This document shows, piece by piece, positions 34,891 through 45,204 of a stretch of DNA of 64,000 nucleotides. The DNA lies in contig NW_026570246.1 in the NCBI RefSeq assembly GCF_019649055.1, forward strand, positions 434,001-498,000, given 5' to 3'. The notes under the pieces are model-generated. The model saw only the letters and a program-made list of their open reading frames with translations, was not told the DNA's origin and did not search any database. Position 1 is the stretch's first letter. Every line of letters begins with the position of its first letter. The translations under genes and the position numbers were made by a program. Origin of the DNA: Paramacrobiotus metropolitanus (taxonomy: Eukaryota; Tardigrada; Eutardigrada; Parachela; Macrobiotidae).

Positions 34891-37384
34891 ATGTCTCGTG
34901 TGCCGGAAGGAAAAAAAAGTGCAGAGGGATCATCGAGTTTGCCGTTGAGTGGCATGATGTCGTCTCATGCCGTTGGAAAAGACGAGCGCGTGGTAAACAA
35001 CGCTGAATTTAAGGAGATACAGCGAAAGAAACAGGCGAAAGATCCAGAGCCACTAGTGCCACTAACCCCGTAGGTCAAGCCGTTTGCAGCTGCTGTGCAG
35101 GCAGGATTATTGTAATTCTGTTAATTTTTATCAGTTTTCCTAAATACAGGCCTTGGACAAAAACGACTTTTGGACAACTTAATTTTTCTCAGAACGTTCA
35201 CCAATACACAATCCGAAACAGCCGTGGAAGTCAAATGTCTTTAATTGATTATGGTGCGAGAATTGTTGGATTGAAAGTCCTTGCTGCAAATGGCATGTTT
35301 GTCGACGTTGTTCGCGGATTCAGAGCTTTGCAAGGTAGAGTGCTAGTTGTAGAATCCATGTGGCATGTACAAAGTGCGCTAGATCAGTACATTTTACGCG
35401 CTAGATCAGAACAAGTTTTAGTCAAGCTGGTATTAATCTAATTTTATTTTGGTACTCTGCAAATTAAAGAGTATTTGCAAGGTGGGTGAATTAAATTTCG
35501 TATTTGGTTTATATCGAACTGCCTTTTTTAGGCGACTTATCCAGCATTATTCACGATTTGGGTTTCGTTCTTTCAGACTACGTTAATGATGATCAACACG
35601 TAGGAACGCTCATGAGGCGCGTTGCGGGAAAAATCGAGCCTATGAAGGTGTATGATGCTGTACAGGGTTTGATTGGATTCGACAAGGTGAATTTATTTTT
35701 TCGATAGCTTTACTGAATAAGTTATTTCCCGTCTGTTGGATACACGATTAGTCGAAATTAATTTGAAATAATTAATTCAATAAATACTTGATAGGTTATC
35801 TGGCATGCTGAATTGATCGAAGACAGTTATGGTGTTGGTGTTCGCTTCCGACACGGTAGCCTTTCCAGCACCGAAGGCTGTGTGGTGGAATACCGGCTGA
35901 ACAATGAAGATGAGGTTATTATCAACATCAGGTATTTAGCGGAGGAGATGACAATTGCCAGCACATCGAATCATGCTTATTTGAACCTTGGAGGACAGGT
36001 GCGTGAAATTCAGAAGCAAAGGAATTACGATATTTACAGCATCGCACGCAGATCTACGTAAATTTTTTAACTTTATTGGCAGGACTTGCTAGAAATTACG
36101 TGAATTAATTCCGAGCAGTCACCTTCCGTATACTGAGCCCAATAAACACAGTCAACTGCTGCATCGAATTCCAAATGATGCTCTGTTGCATTTTAGGATG
36201 AACAAAATATTTACGATCACGTCGTCAGCATTGCTGCTCAGTCGTATCTCTTAATAAACGATAGTCCCATCCCAACGGGCATAATTGTTCCGGTCGAAAA
36301 GTTCTGCGACTTTCGTGAGGGGCGGCGTCTTGGGGATGTCATTCCAGCCACTCCGGACAAGGGCTATGATAATTATTTTTGCTTGCCTGATGTTCCACGC
36401 ACAGCGCCAACACATGCAGCAAAGTGTCCTTGTACAAGCTTGTCCGGTAATTTCTGTCGTAAAGGTACAGATAGCACATATTTAGCGCGAAGTATGCGCT
36501 ATAGCGATTGCCACTACACTACGTTTGGTGTAACACGCAAATTTGTGTATTGCGCTGTATTGAACCGGCAGAAATTACCGGACAAGCTTGTATTTATTAA
36601 GTAAGCTGCGATATAATTATACAGGATTTGAGTAAGTACTGTATGCGTGAATGCATTAGATGCGGCCAAACGTGTGTGGTGATTGTCACGATATCTTAAT
36701 TGGAGCATGCATTTTTTATGTAGTGGTTTGCTGCTAAATATATTCCGGTTGTCTGTAGAAATATCAAAGATATGACTGTGTGTTGCAGAATTTTTCACCC
36801 GAAAACTGGAATAAGCATGGAAATTCTTACAACGCAGCCAGGTGTACTGATGTATACCGGGAACTACCTTTCTGGAAAATGTGGTGAAATTTTGGATCGA
36901 CATTCCGCACTCTGCTTCGAAACGCAGAATTATCCAAATGCGATTAATACGGTTAGTAGATTTTATTTGCGCTCGGTAGAGGATGCATCTTTTATTAATT
37001 TATCATTCATCCTGACGGGTTTTTTTACGATAAATATTTAGCATGCTGCCTTTATATACTTTGTGCTCTTGTACCGTATTGCGGGTGCTCAAATTTAACT
37101 TCCTTGTGGAAATGTTCCGCACTGATTTATAGTAATATGTCTGCAGCACAATAGTATAGAACTATTTTTCGTTAGAAGTGTTTAGGTTGAAGGCTGAATA
37201 CCCCCTGAGGAAACAGTTTTCCTTAATATCAGTTTGCTAGCCTCCGTTATTGGTGGGGTGAAATCGTTGTAATTCAGCTTGTAGCTTGTGACTTTTCTAG
37301 TTGGGATTTCATTCCCCAGTCGTCCACGCTGACCAAACACCCCTTCATACCACAATCTGGAAATTTACCAAGCAGAAAGATTAA
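34891..37384 (+). CDS. GALM: galactose mutarotase (aldose 1-epimerase) homologue, copy 1, probably inactive
   Basis: Galactose mutarotases interconvert alpha- and beta-galactose in the cytosol at the start of the Leloir pathway. Exons 34891-35069, 35150-35334, 35532-35686, 35795-35998, 36197-36423, 36789-36951 and 37301-37384, phases agreeing, 398 residues. Family landmarks: IDYGARIVGLKV, GFDKVIW, TSNHAYLNLGGQ with the catalytic-acid His, YDNYFCLPDVPRTAPTHAA, TTQPGVLMYTGNYL, CFETQNYPNAIN with the catalytic Glu, and LHTTIWKF at the end. The segment that should read like NxLHGGxxGFDK is shortened here to YDAVQGLIGFDK, so the conserved His before GFDK is missing along with roughly 15 residues. 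The donor at 36424 (GTGTCC) is weak. The first 60 residues form a Ser/Lys-rich extension not usual in the family. A TA-flanked foldback element sits in intron 5. A second copy is at 63.2-63.8 kb. Confidence 0.82.
36433..36592. mobile_element. 160-bp foldback MITE with TA ends, in mutarotase intron
   Basis: Terminal inverted repeats of about 25 bases (CAAGCTTGTCCGGTAATTTC at the left, its reverse complement at the right, one mismatch beyond) are flanked by TA on both sides. That is the target-site duplication of Tc1/mariner-type elements. The internal 100 bases encode nothing. The homologous intron of the second mutarotase copy lacks it over the part visible in the window. Confidence 0.85.
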
Positions 37385-37680
37385 ATTTTTTCCGGTTTCG
37401 ATCCGCATCGGTTACGGGTGCTACTTACTGCTTATTATTCGTATAATATGCCGTTGGCCTGTAAGATTGCCGCGTGTAGTGCTTATTCACGAATGCCTTG
37501 ATTAGTTCGGCGGTACAATGTTTTTGTTGTCTTAGGGCGTAAATTGTGGATGATTCATTGTGATTGTGAATTCCTAATCTATTGATGTTTAATTTTTTGT
37601 TGCGATTGGTGAAGAATCTCAGTGTAAATGCTATTTTCGCAGGAAAAAACACATTTGAATAATACTCAATCATGTTGTTC
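36640..37680. repeat. left arm of a ~1.05-kb inverted segmental duplication
   Basis: Matches 62870-63930 in reverse orientation, covering the last two mutarotase exons, the intron between them, part of the preceding intron and about 300 bases of 3' flank. Identity is high but with many substitutions and small indels, so the event is not very recent. Arms are separated by about 25 kb. Confidence 0.88.
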
Positions 37681-38853
37681 TATGATCTATTCATAGATTG
37701 CTGCGGTTTAGGAAAGCGCATACTAGGCCCGATCAATCCTAGCTAATCTTATCAAGAAAGATATCGCGAAATAAAATGTGAAAGCAGAATGCGTCACCGA
37801 TGGATGACACACACGCAAAAAATACAAATGCGTTGGACCAGTAATAAGCAGTGGATCACCACAGAAAACGCAAGCACTGACTGTTAAATGAATCGTGCTG
37901 CGTATACACAAACGAATTGTACAGCAGGACCGCAGGCGCGTTTTAATCCGCATGCTTGAGGTGTCATTAATTTATAATGCAATAATTTACAACTCAACTG
38001 AAGAAATGAATGTATCCATTTACCCAATGTAACTTAGCTAATTAATACGCGTTATTAATTAATGTAATTAGACTTAATTACAGTAACGCCACCTACACCA
38101 CATTACAAATGTGCATTGATAATTGTAATCACTAATAATAATTACTTTAATTACTAATCGTAACTACTAAATTAACAATCACTAATAGTCTGGTAACAAC
38201 AACTAGTAACAACTTTTCAATCTAAGTGAGGCTAAATTATTAATGCGGATTAATACCTGACCACATTTTATTAGCAAATTAGGAATTAGAATGCTTTAAT
38301 ATTTACTATATGTTACGGGTTCCGGTGACCACTGTGTAAAGCTCGGTTGGCTATGCACAACATCGGAGGTGAATGTGTATGTGAAATAGAAAACGCAGCT
38401 TCGAAGCTGCGTTTTGTAATTCATCTGTGGATCACGTAGCGGACCAATGAGCGCAGCCGTTAGCTTTCGGCTTGAGAATGTTGTGGTGACTAATTCGCGT
38501 TATCTTTCACGGGCGCGCAAGAGAGCGTTGTGCCCTACTTCAGCAAAAACATCTGCCAAATGTTTAGCCAGGTCTGATCAGCACTACTACCTAAATATTC
38601 TGAAGCAGTTTAATTTGTTCGGCTCTCGTTTTCGGATCATCTTCCGTTGTTGTTCAAGAAAACAATTTTAAAAAACAAACGTGACACTGCTTTTCGAAAA
38701 CTTTGTGTATTTTCTCATAAAAAAATCATACATTGGACTTTGTATTACACCGCGGAGTGTACAGGTATACGTTTAAAGTTCTAAACCGACTTCTCAAATG
38801 AAACCATACATTACGCACATGCAATTTTACAAAGGGCGGTATATTATATAGTA
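37385..38853. other. 3' flank of mutarotase copy 1 and intergenic DNA
   Basis: The first 300 bases are shared with the inverted copy near 63 kb. The stretch 38030-38230 is built of ATTAAT/TAATTA motifs and is low-complexity. No gene recognised. A perfect palindrome at 38390-38415 is listed separately. Confidence 0.45.
38390..38415. repeat. perfect 26-base palindrome
   Basis: Arms of 13 bases, AAAACGCAGCTTC and its exact complement, with no spacer. Its right half resembles the hairpins at 38854 and 39880 that bracket the minisatellite, so the three may share an origin. Confidence 0.85.
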
Positions 38854-38899
38854 CAAGAAACAGCCTCGGCTTCGCCTCCGCGTTTCTTGTGGTCCACGG
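38854..38899. repeat. direct repeat, left copy, flanking the minisatellite
   Basis: About 46 bases beginning CAAGAAACAGCCTCGGCTTC and ending GTTTCTTGTGGTCCACGG. It recurs in the same orientation at 39880-39926 with a few changes. Each copy can fold: CAAGAAAC pairs with GTTTCTTG around a C/G-rich loop. Confidence 0.85.
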
Positions 38900-39150
38900 A
38901 CCACGGCCACTTTATTTAATTTTGAATGAATCTTTATCGGTATACATCTTTATTTTGTGGAAAAATGATCGATAGGTACATCACAATAAGGCAAAAGCAC
39001 GGATTTTGTATAAAAATAACTTCATGATTCTCTCAAGGTCGGAAACATTCCCTTTGGCTGTACAGATAATTTTTGTTATATCCTCTACCCGAAAAGAAAC
39101 CCGAAATCTCACTATCTATAAGGTACTAAATCTGAAATAGTGCAAGTGCG

Positions 39151-39877
39151 ACAGTAGTGGTAGCTCGGTCACCCGCTCACCTAACGGGCTTTGTGAACTG
39201 GAAAGTAGTGGTAGCTCGGTCACTCGTTCAACTAACGAGTTCTGAGAACTCGACAGTAGTGGTAGCTGGGTCACTCGTTCAACTAACGGGGGTTCTGAGA
39301 ACTCGGCAGTAGTGGTAGCTGGGTCAATAATACCTAACGGGATAGTTGACCTAACGGGTTCGGTGCACTGGATAGTAGTGGCAAGTCAGTCACCCGTTCA
39401 AATAACGGGCTCTGTGAACTGTATAGTAGTGGTAGCTCGGTCACCCGCTCACCTAACGGGCTCTGTGCACTCAATAGTACCTAACGGGATAGTTGACCTA
39501 ACGGATTCTGTGCACTGGATAGTAGTGGTAGCTTGGTCACCCGTTCAAATAACGGGCTCTGTGAACTGGACTCTAGTGGTAGCTCGGTCACCCTCTCACC
39601 TAACTGGCTCTGTGCACTGGATAGTACCTATCGGGATAGTTGACCTAACGGGTTTTGGGCACTGAACAGTAGTGTCAGCTCGGTCACCCGTTCAAATAAC
39701 GGGCTCTGTGAACTGGACTCTAGTGGTAGCTCGGTCACCCTCTCACCTAACGGGCTCTGTGCACGGACCGGTAGCTCGGTCATTCGTAGACCTAACGGGC
39801 TCTGTGAACTGGACGGTAGTGTCAGCTCGGTCATTCGTTCGGTTGACGGGTTCTGTGCTCTGGGCAGTACCGGTAGC
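39151..39877. repeat. minisatellite, about 14 units of 45-51 bases, open in frame
   Basis: Tandem units carry the core TAGTGGTAGCTCGGTCACCC, then AACGGGCTCTGTGAACTGGA. Two alternating forms exist (51 bases with CACCCGTTCAAATAACGGG, 45 bases with AGTACCTAACGGGATAGTTG), arranged partly as a higher-order period of three units. Most unit lengths are multiples of three, so long frames stay open on both strands (for example 39312-39665 plus, repeating motif LTGSVHWIV). Many units hold a CCCGTT-AACGGG stem; one has the paired change CTCGTT-AACGAG. Degenerate single units continue to about 40260. Whether it is transcribed is unknown. Confidence 0.88.
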
Positions 39878-39879
39878 TT

Positions 39880-39926
39880 CAAGAAACAGCTTCTGCTTTG
39901 CCTCTGCGTTTCTTGTGGTCCACGGC
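39880..39926. repeat. direct repeat, right copy, flanking the minisatellite
   Basis: Same element as at 38854-38899, 1026 bases away in direct orientation, starting right at the end of the unit array. Internal substitutions keep the CAAGAAAC/GTTTCTTG stem intact. Confidence 0.85.
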
Positions 39927-40531
39927 CGATCTATTCCAATAGTTCCATAGGTTTATTTTTAAAATCTATGTCGCCAAACAGCAGGAAAACGCAGATTTGG
40001 TAGAAAATTCGGTTTATTGTTTTTGAGTACTCGAAGACATTCATTCTGGCTTTTAGATCTACGAATAATTTATTTTGAATCCCCGAAGCGAACTTACCCC
40101 TGTCTTCCACGTGCTAATCTACAAACTCCCAGAACGTTTGCGCTGGACATAGTTCAGTCACTTACTGACCTAGTCTTGTTACTGGAGGGTTAAGACAATT
40201 CGGTTACTCCCTAACCTAACGGGCTCTGGTAACAAACAGTGGCGGTAGTTCGATCACTGATTGAACAGACAATCATGGTCGTGACTAGTGATATTGTAGC
40301 GATAGCTGCTCGGCCGGCACTCGTGCAGAAATTGTCCTTGATGACAACGTTACGTACGTAGTTGTTCTTGCCGTAATAATGGTCTGCTAATTAAATTCAT
40401 TTGATAATTTTATCAGTAGAGCAGAGTTAACTGTATTTTAGTTGATTTACGTGGCAACATTGCCTGGTTAAACATACCACGATGATAATTATTATAATAA
40501 TAATTTAGTTGCATTTGGTGAAGGTACAGCT
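39927..40531. other. interval with degenerate minisatellite units
   Basis: Isolated diverged copies of the minisatellite core (CTAACCTAACGGGCTCTGG and similar) occur at about 40130-40265. The remainder is AT-rich and shows no gene. Confidence 0.5.
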
Positions 40532-40688
40532 TAGGACAAAATGGTCGCATACCCAACATCTCCACATTCAGTACGAATGCAGCGCAGTGCACTGTACGAC
40601 TGAGTTCAAAATATCCGTTTCGTACAAGTGCACTGCACCGTTTGCGTACAGAATGCTGGGTATGGGGCTATGCGACCATTTAGTCCTA
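40532..40688. mobile_element. 157-bp foldback MITE with TA ends
   Basis: The entire element folds on itself. The ends TAGGACAAAATGGTCGCATA and the complement of TAGGACTAAATGGTCGCATA pair, as do inner blocks around GCAGTGCACT. TA is present at both borders. Non-coding; an open frame across it (40509-40793) is incidental. Confidence 0.8.
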
Positions 40689-40914
40689 CATTGTAGTCAA
40701 AACTCTTCCGCTTTGGCGCTCGAAGCGGAAGAGGTCAAGAAAGAAATGAATACTATCTGGCCGGGTTTTCGACTACGGGCTTTCAGAATATAATATTGGT
40801 TTGGGTCAGTCTTTTCTGGTTTACCGGCTCTGGTGTATCCCATTCGTTGCAATATAGATCTGATCTGAATCTGGATATGTATATACTATATAGATATATA
40901 CCATATAGATTTCT

Positions 40915-41481
40915 TACGAGGACATTTGGGTGCTGTGAACATACCCTTCACGATTAGGGTGCGATGAACACCCGGGAACTAACTTTACAGAAAATTTTAT
41001 TTTGGCAAAAATGTTGTATGCAAGTATTTTCACCGTCTGTTTCGACAAATTACGGTCCACAAAAAATTATCGTTTCTTCAAACCACATTTTAAAAGATCA
41101 TGGTGCTTCAATTTTAAGTCTCAGAACAGAAATTCCCTCCTGACATGACTTGACTGCAGCGTCCATAACAGCATTATAACAAGCTCTGGCGACTAGATCC
41201 ATAGCTGATATTTGTGGACAGTTGGATTTAGTACACGTAGCAAATCAGAATAATTAGTAAAAAAAGAAAACAAACATCACTACAACAAATCTAAAACAAC
41301 AAGATACTGGAAATAAACAAATATGTGCGAGTACTCGTACTGGATGCTGTGCGTTTTAAACTTGGATTTAATTTTAAAATTCCGACCGTGATGCCAGTAG
41401 CGTTGCGAGCTGCAGAGCAGCCGGGTGTTCGTCGCACCCTAATCGTGAAGGGTATGTTCACAGCACCTAAATGCCCTCGTA
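40915..41481. mobile_element. 567-bp element with 61-base terminal inverted repeats and TA ends
   Basis: The left terminus (40915-40976) and right terminus (41421-41481) are near-perfect inverted repeats beginning TACGAGGNCATTTNGGTGCT and containing CCCTTCACGATTAGGGTGCG. The internal 440 bases are AT-rich with no transposase fragment. It is consistent with a non-autonomous Tc1/mariner-type element. Confidence 0.85.
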
Positions 41482-41831
41482 CAGTAAGTTAGAGCTATGC
41501 AACGACATTTGTAGTTAAAACATTATATTCAAAACCGTAAACCCAGATTTGTAAATCTTGAAACTGCAAAGTGCAAACCATGAAATGTAAAATCGTAGTT
41601 TTCGTGGATTATTAACATTTTTCACTTTTGAAATCCCAATTCCACAATGCCAATTACATGATGGATCTCCTCCATCTCTTGTGTTGTTTTCGGGCTTTCA
41701 ACGGAGTTACTTGGGGGGAATGCTAAATGAACCCCAAGTAATGTGGGTATGTCGTTTCCTCGCTCAAGGCCTGATGTTGTCTGTTCTGTAGAGTTTGTTT
41801 CTGCCCTTATACCTTTACTTACAGCTCGCTT
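41482..41831. other. 5' region of retrotransposon copy A
   Basis: Lies between the TIR element and the first ATG of the retrotransposon frame. It may be the element's 5' untranslated region, but I cannot place the 5' boundary. Confidence 0.4.
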
Positions 41832-44570
41832 ATGCCCACTCAATCGTTTCTGTGTTCGGGATGTGGTAAGGAACTGCGTGGATGGGGAACACACAGGAAT
41901 GTCTGCCCTAAAACCCTGTCATCCACTCTGGTGCAAGTGACAGCCAGTCCTTCCGCTCCCCCATCTCAGGCTACCAGTATTCAACCAGTATCCCGGCCTA
42001 CTACAGAAAGCCTCATAAATGTACTGAAGAGCGCTAGGAGATTTGGAAGGATTAATAAAGGTATTCCTCGAGCAGCTCGTCCGCAAGCAGCTGAAACCTT
42101 TGCAAGAGCTGTCGAGCAGTGTGTGAAGGAACCCACCGTTTCTAATTGGACCTCCTTGTTACTTTCGCCTCTCAATGTTTGGCGACAGATGGGGATGCTG
42201 CATCGAAGAAGAAGGAATCTCTAACCGGGCGCTTTCGACGGCAGCTACGGGATTTCGAAAGTGGAGTTCGGCCCCTTAGTGGCACCCCGACCACAAAACC
42301 CCCGCGGCGGGCACCGCGCGACTGATGATGCAGAACATTTACGCCGAATGGTGGATTCATGCATCAACGAATGCTCTGTGCATAAAGCTGTTGCTCGATT
42401 GGCGTCCGAAGAAAGTGTGCTTATTATCGATGCCAAAGTTTTATCGGTTCTCCGTTCGAAACACCCTGACGCACCAGTGGATACGAGTTTTCCTGTTCCC
42501 GCAGACAGTGACGTGCCCACGTTCGCGCCCATCACGGCTGCGGAAGTTATCAGTGCTGTTTTTAAGCTTTCCAAGCGGATCCGCGGGAGGGTTGGATGGT
42601 CTCCGTCCACAACACCTCAAGGATATGCTGAGTTGCAAGGATGCTGTCGAATCTCAACTTTGTTCTGCACTGTGTAAGGTAATGAATTTTATTGTGGCTG
42701 GCAAGGTGCCGGAGGAGCTGCGACCAGTTTTGTTTGGCGCGAACCTGATTGCCTTGTCTAAGAAAGATGGCGGTGTTCGGCCTATTGCTGTGGTAACGTT
42801 TTACGAAGACTTGCTGCCAAGATTGTCACGAAGCGATGTGGTAAGAAAGCGAAGGAATTATTTACTCCTACTCAAGTTGGATGTGGCACACGCGGTGGAG
42901 CGGAAGCAGCTGTGCACGCCGTTCGGAGTTTTATAAATGATGAGCACCATGGCCTACGGGTTCTTTTTAAAATTGATTACAGAAATGCTTTTAACACCGT
43001 CCGCCGTAATGTTATGTTGCAGTCTGTATTAGAGCACTTTCCCGAATATTATCCGTTTGTTTTGAGTGCGTATGGAGCGCCATCTATCTTATCTTGCAAT
43101 GGCAGTGATGAAGATTTGTCTTCCGCCACGGGGATCCAGCAGGGTGATCCTATGGGGCCATTGCTTTATTGCCTCGTTGCACTACTATTCTGCATTAGCT
43201 TGTCCTCGAAACTGCGGGTGTTTTTCCTGGACGACGGTGCACTGGGAGGTACGGTGGAAGAAGTGGCAGATGACCTGACGACAATCATCGCCGCCAGCAG
43301 TGCCGCCGGACTGCAGTTGAACTCAGCGAAGTGCGAAATGCTCCTGATTGGTGGAACTGCTCAAGAACGCGAGGTGGCCAGGAACAGGCTGCATTCAATT
43401 GCTCCCGGTGCGATTGTTTTGCAGCCTGAAACGGTAACATTTCTTGGTGCACCATTAACTGACGAGGCCATAACCCACTTATTGCAACAGAAAATTGCTT
43501 CGTTGAAAATTTTTATAGAGCGCGTGCAATTGCTAAACGCCCATCATGGATTCTACCTCCTGCGGAACTGCCTGTCCATCCCGAAGCTTATGTGTACGCT
43601 GCGCTGTAGCCTTTGTTGGAAAGTGTCGGAGCTTCTGGATGAATTCGACAAGCACGTCAAAGAAGCCCTCGAAGAGATCACTAACACCAAACTGGACGGG
43701 CGTGTATACACGCAGGCTATACTCCCTGTTGCCAAAGGTGGTTTGGGTGTGCGACGAGCGAAAGCATTGGCTCCTTCAGCCTTTTTGGCTTCCATGTTTG
43801 CAACTCGTCAGCTGACATCCCAGATCTTTAATGGCAGTAGCGAGCAGTTGGTCAATGATGCGTGTGAATCTTGGAAACTGGAGCCCGGTTGTGAAGAGCT
43901 GCCTCTGGACCTGGCCCGTGTCCATCAATGTGTATGGGATAACGCCGTTATTCAGAAGGATGTCGATACATTGTGGAGTAACATTGGTGACAATAAACAG
44001 GAGGAAGCACGCTTGAGGGCAGTCAGCACTAAATACGCAGGGGCTTGGCTATTCCGGAAAGGCGAAATTCGTGGAGACCAAAACATTTCGCATTTTCGTT
44101 GGCCTATGGTTGGGTGCTAAACTTGTTGAGGGCCATTCGTGTACCAGATGTGGAAAAGATGTAGCAGAAAACGGGCTTTGGGCTTGTAAGGAAGTGAAGA
44201 GGGCGCCATAACGGTATAAACGACATCATACTGCGGGCCCTCTGCAATGCCGGAATCGAGTCGTATCCGGAGCCGGTGGGCTTTCTGCGAGAGAACGGAA
44301 AACGACCGGACGCAGCCACACGTTGGAAATGGTACCGCGGACAGCCGTTAGTGTGGGACGTGACGTGCAGCGACACGATGTGTGATTCATACATTGATGC
44401 AACTTCAAATTGTGCTGGCGCCGCTGCCGAACTGGCTTGCCGGGAGAAGATTGGAAAATACAAGTCGCTTACTGATCGCTGCAATTTTGTTCCCTTTGCA
44501 TGTGAGACTTTTGGCACTTGGTGCGAGACCGGCATTGTTACGTTATAGAAGATTGGAAAGAAGTTGTTTT
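41832..44570 (+). mobile_element. RLE-type non-LTR retrotransposon, copy A, decayed
   Basis: Most complete copy in the window. N-terminal single zinc finger (FLCSGCGKELRGWGTHRNVC) at 41840-41905; linker with SLTGRFRRQLRDFESGVRPL near 42217. Reverse transcriptase from about 42560: GGLDGLRPQHLKDML, PIAV, FKIDYRNAFNTVRRNVM, TGIQQGDPMGPLLY, and the catalytic box FLDD at 43224-43235, with Leu replacing the usual Ala of YADD. Post-RT region GGLGVRRAKALAPSAFLAS. A partial restriction-like endonuclease core (KRPDA, LVWDVTC) lies at 44297-44365. Frameshifts near 42200, 42300, 42570, 42860 and 44115, and a deletion before 44200 that removes the zinc-knuckle region, make it inert. Which RLE clade (R2, R4, NeSL, CRE) cannot be decided by eye. 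Confidence 0.88.
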
Positions 44571-45204
44571 TAAGGACGGGCGAGAGCCGCTCTACTTGTT
44601 TTTTGTTTCAGCGTTTCAGTTTGGAAATAATGCGTGGGAATGCCATGAGTGTGCTATGTACGGTCCCTTCTCGTGCTAACTGGGACAAATCTTTCATTTG
44701 AATGTATTTCTGTGAGCGTTGCTCGTCTCCATACATATTGCAAATATAGATATATTATTGTACACCCGTTTGAGGCCAGGCTGTATCGGACAAGTGTGGC
44801 CCATAAAACTACGTAATGTTTAATGAATGAACAGGCCACTTTTAGCCGTGTCGAATCTTGCTTTTATAATTATCTAGCAGTAACTGCAAATTCGTTAAAA
44901 TAAGAAAATCTTTTGAAAATGCAGTATGATCAAAAGAAAACAGTCGTATGATAGAGGCTCGAGCTCTTGTATAGACCAAATGCTCCTGATTGTGAGATCG
45001 GAAGTCTGCCCGAAAAGGTGCAAGCAGGACGCATTGTCATCCATGGACGGCTTTTACTTTTTTATTTCAGCATTATTCGTCGTCTTATTCTATATTGCGA
45101 ATTTCACGGCGTTGTGCATACTAAACGCATTAATGCATACGTACGATAAAATTACAGTATACAAGGCGCGAGAAATTGAGTCCAGGGTAACGAATGCTTA
45201 ATTA
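44571..45204. other. spacer between the two retrotransposon copies
   Basis: Probably includes the 3' untranslated tail of copy A. No poly(A) tract or target duplication is evident. An open frame at 44926-45201 lacks recognisable content. Confidence 0.4.

Noticed and set aside
39151-39877. CRISPR-like array
   Set aside because: Units are contiguous and nearly identical throughout with no unique spacers, and the DNA is clearly from an intron-containing animal genome.
39151-39877. tRNA-like T-loop (GTTCAAAT) in minisatellite units
   Set aside because: No D arm, anticodon arm or acceptor stem surrounds it.
39628-39882. Minus-strand Ser/Pro-rich repeat protein in the minisatellite
   Set aside because: Both strands are open only because unit lengths are multiples of three; nothing favours this strand as coding.
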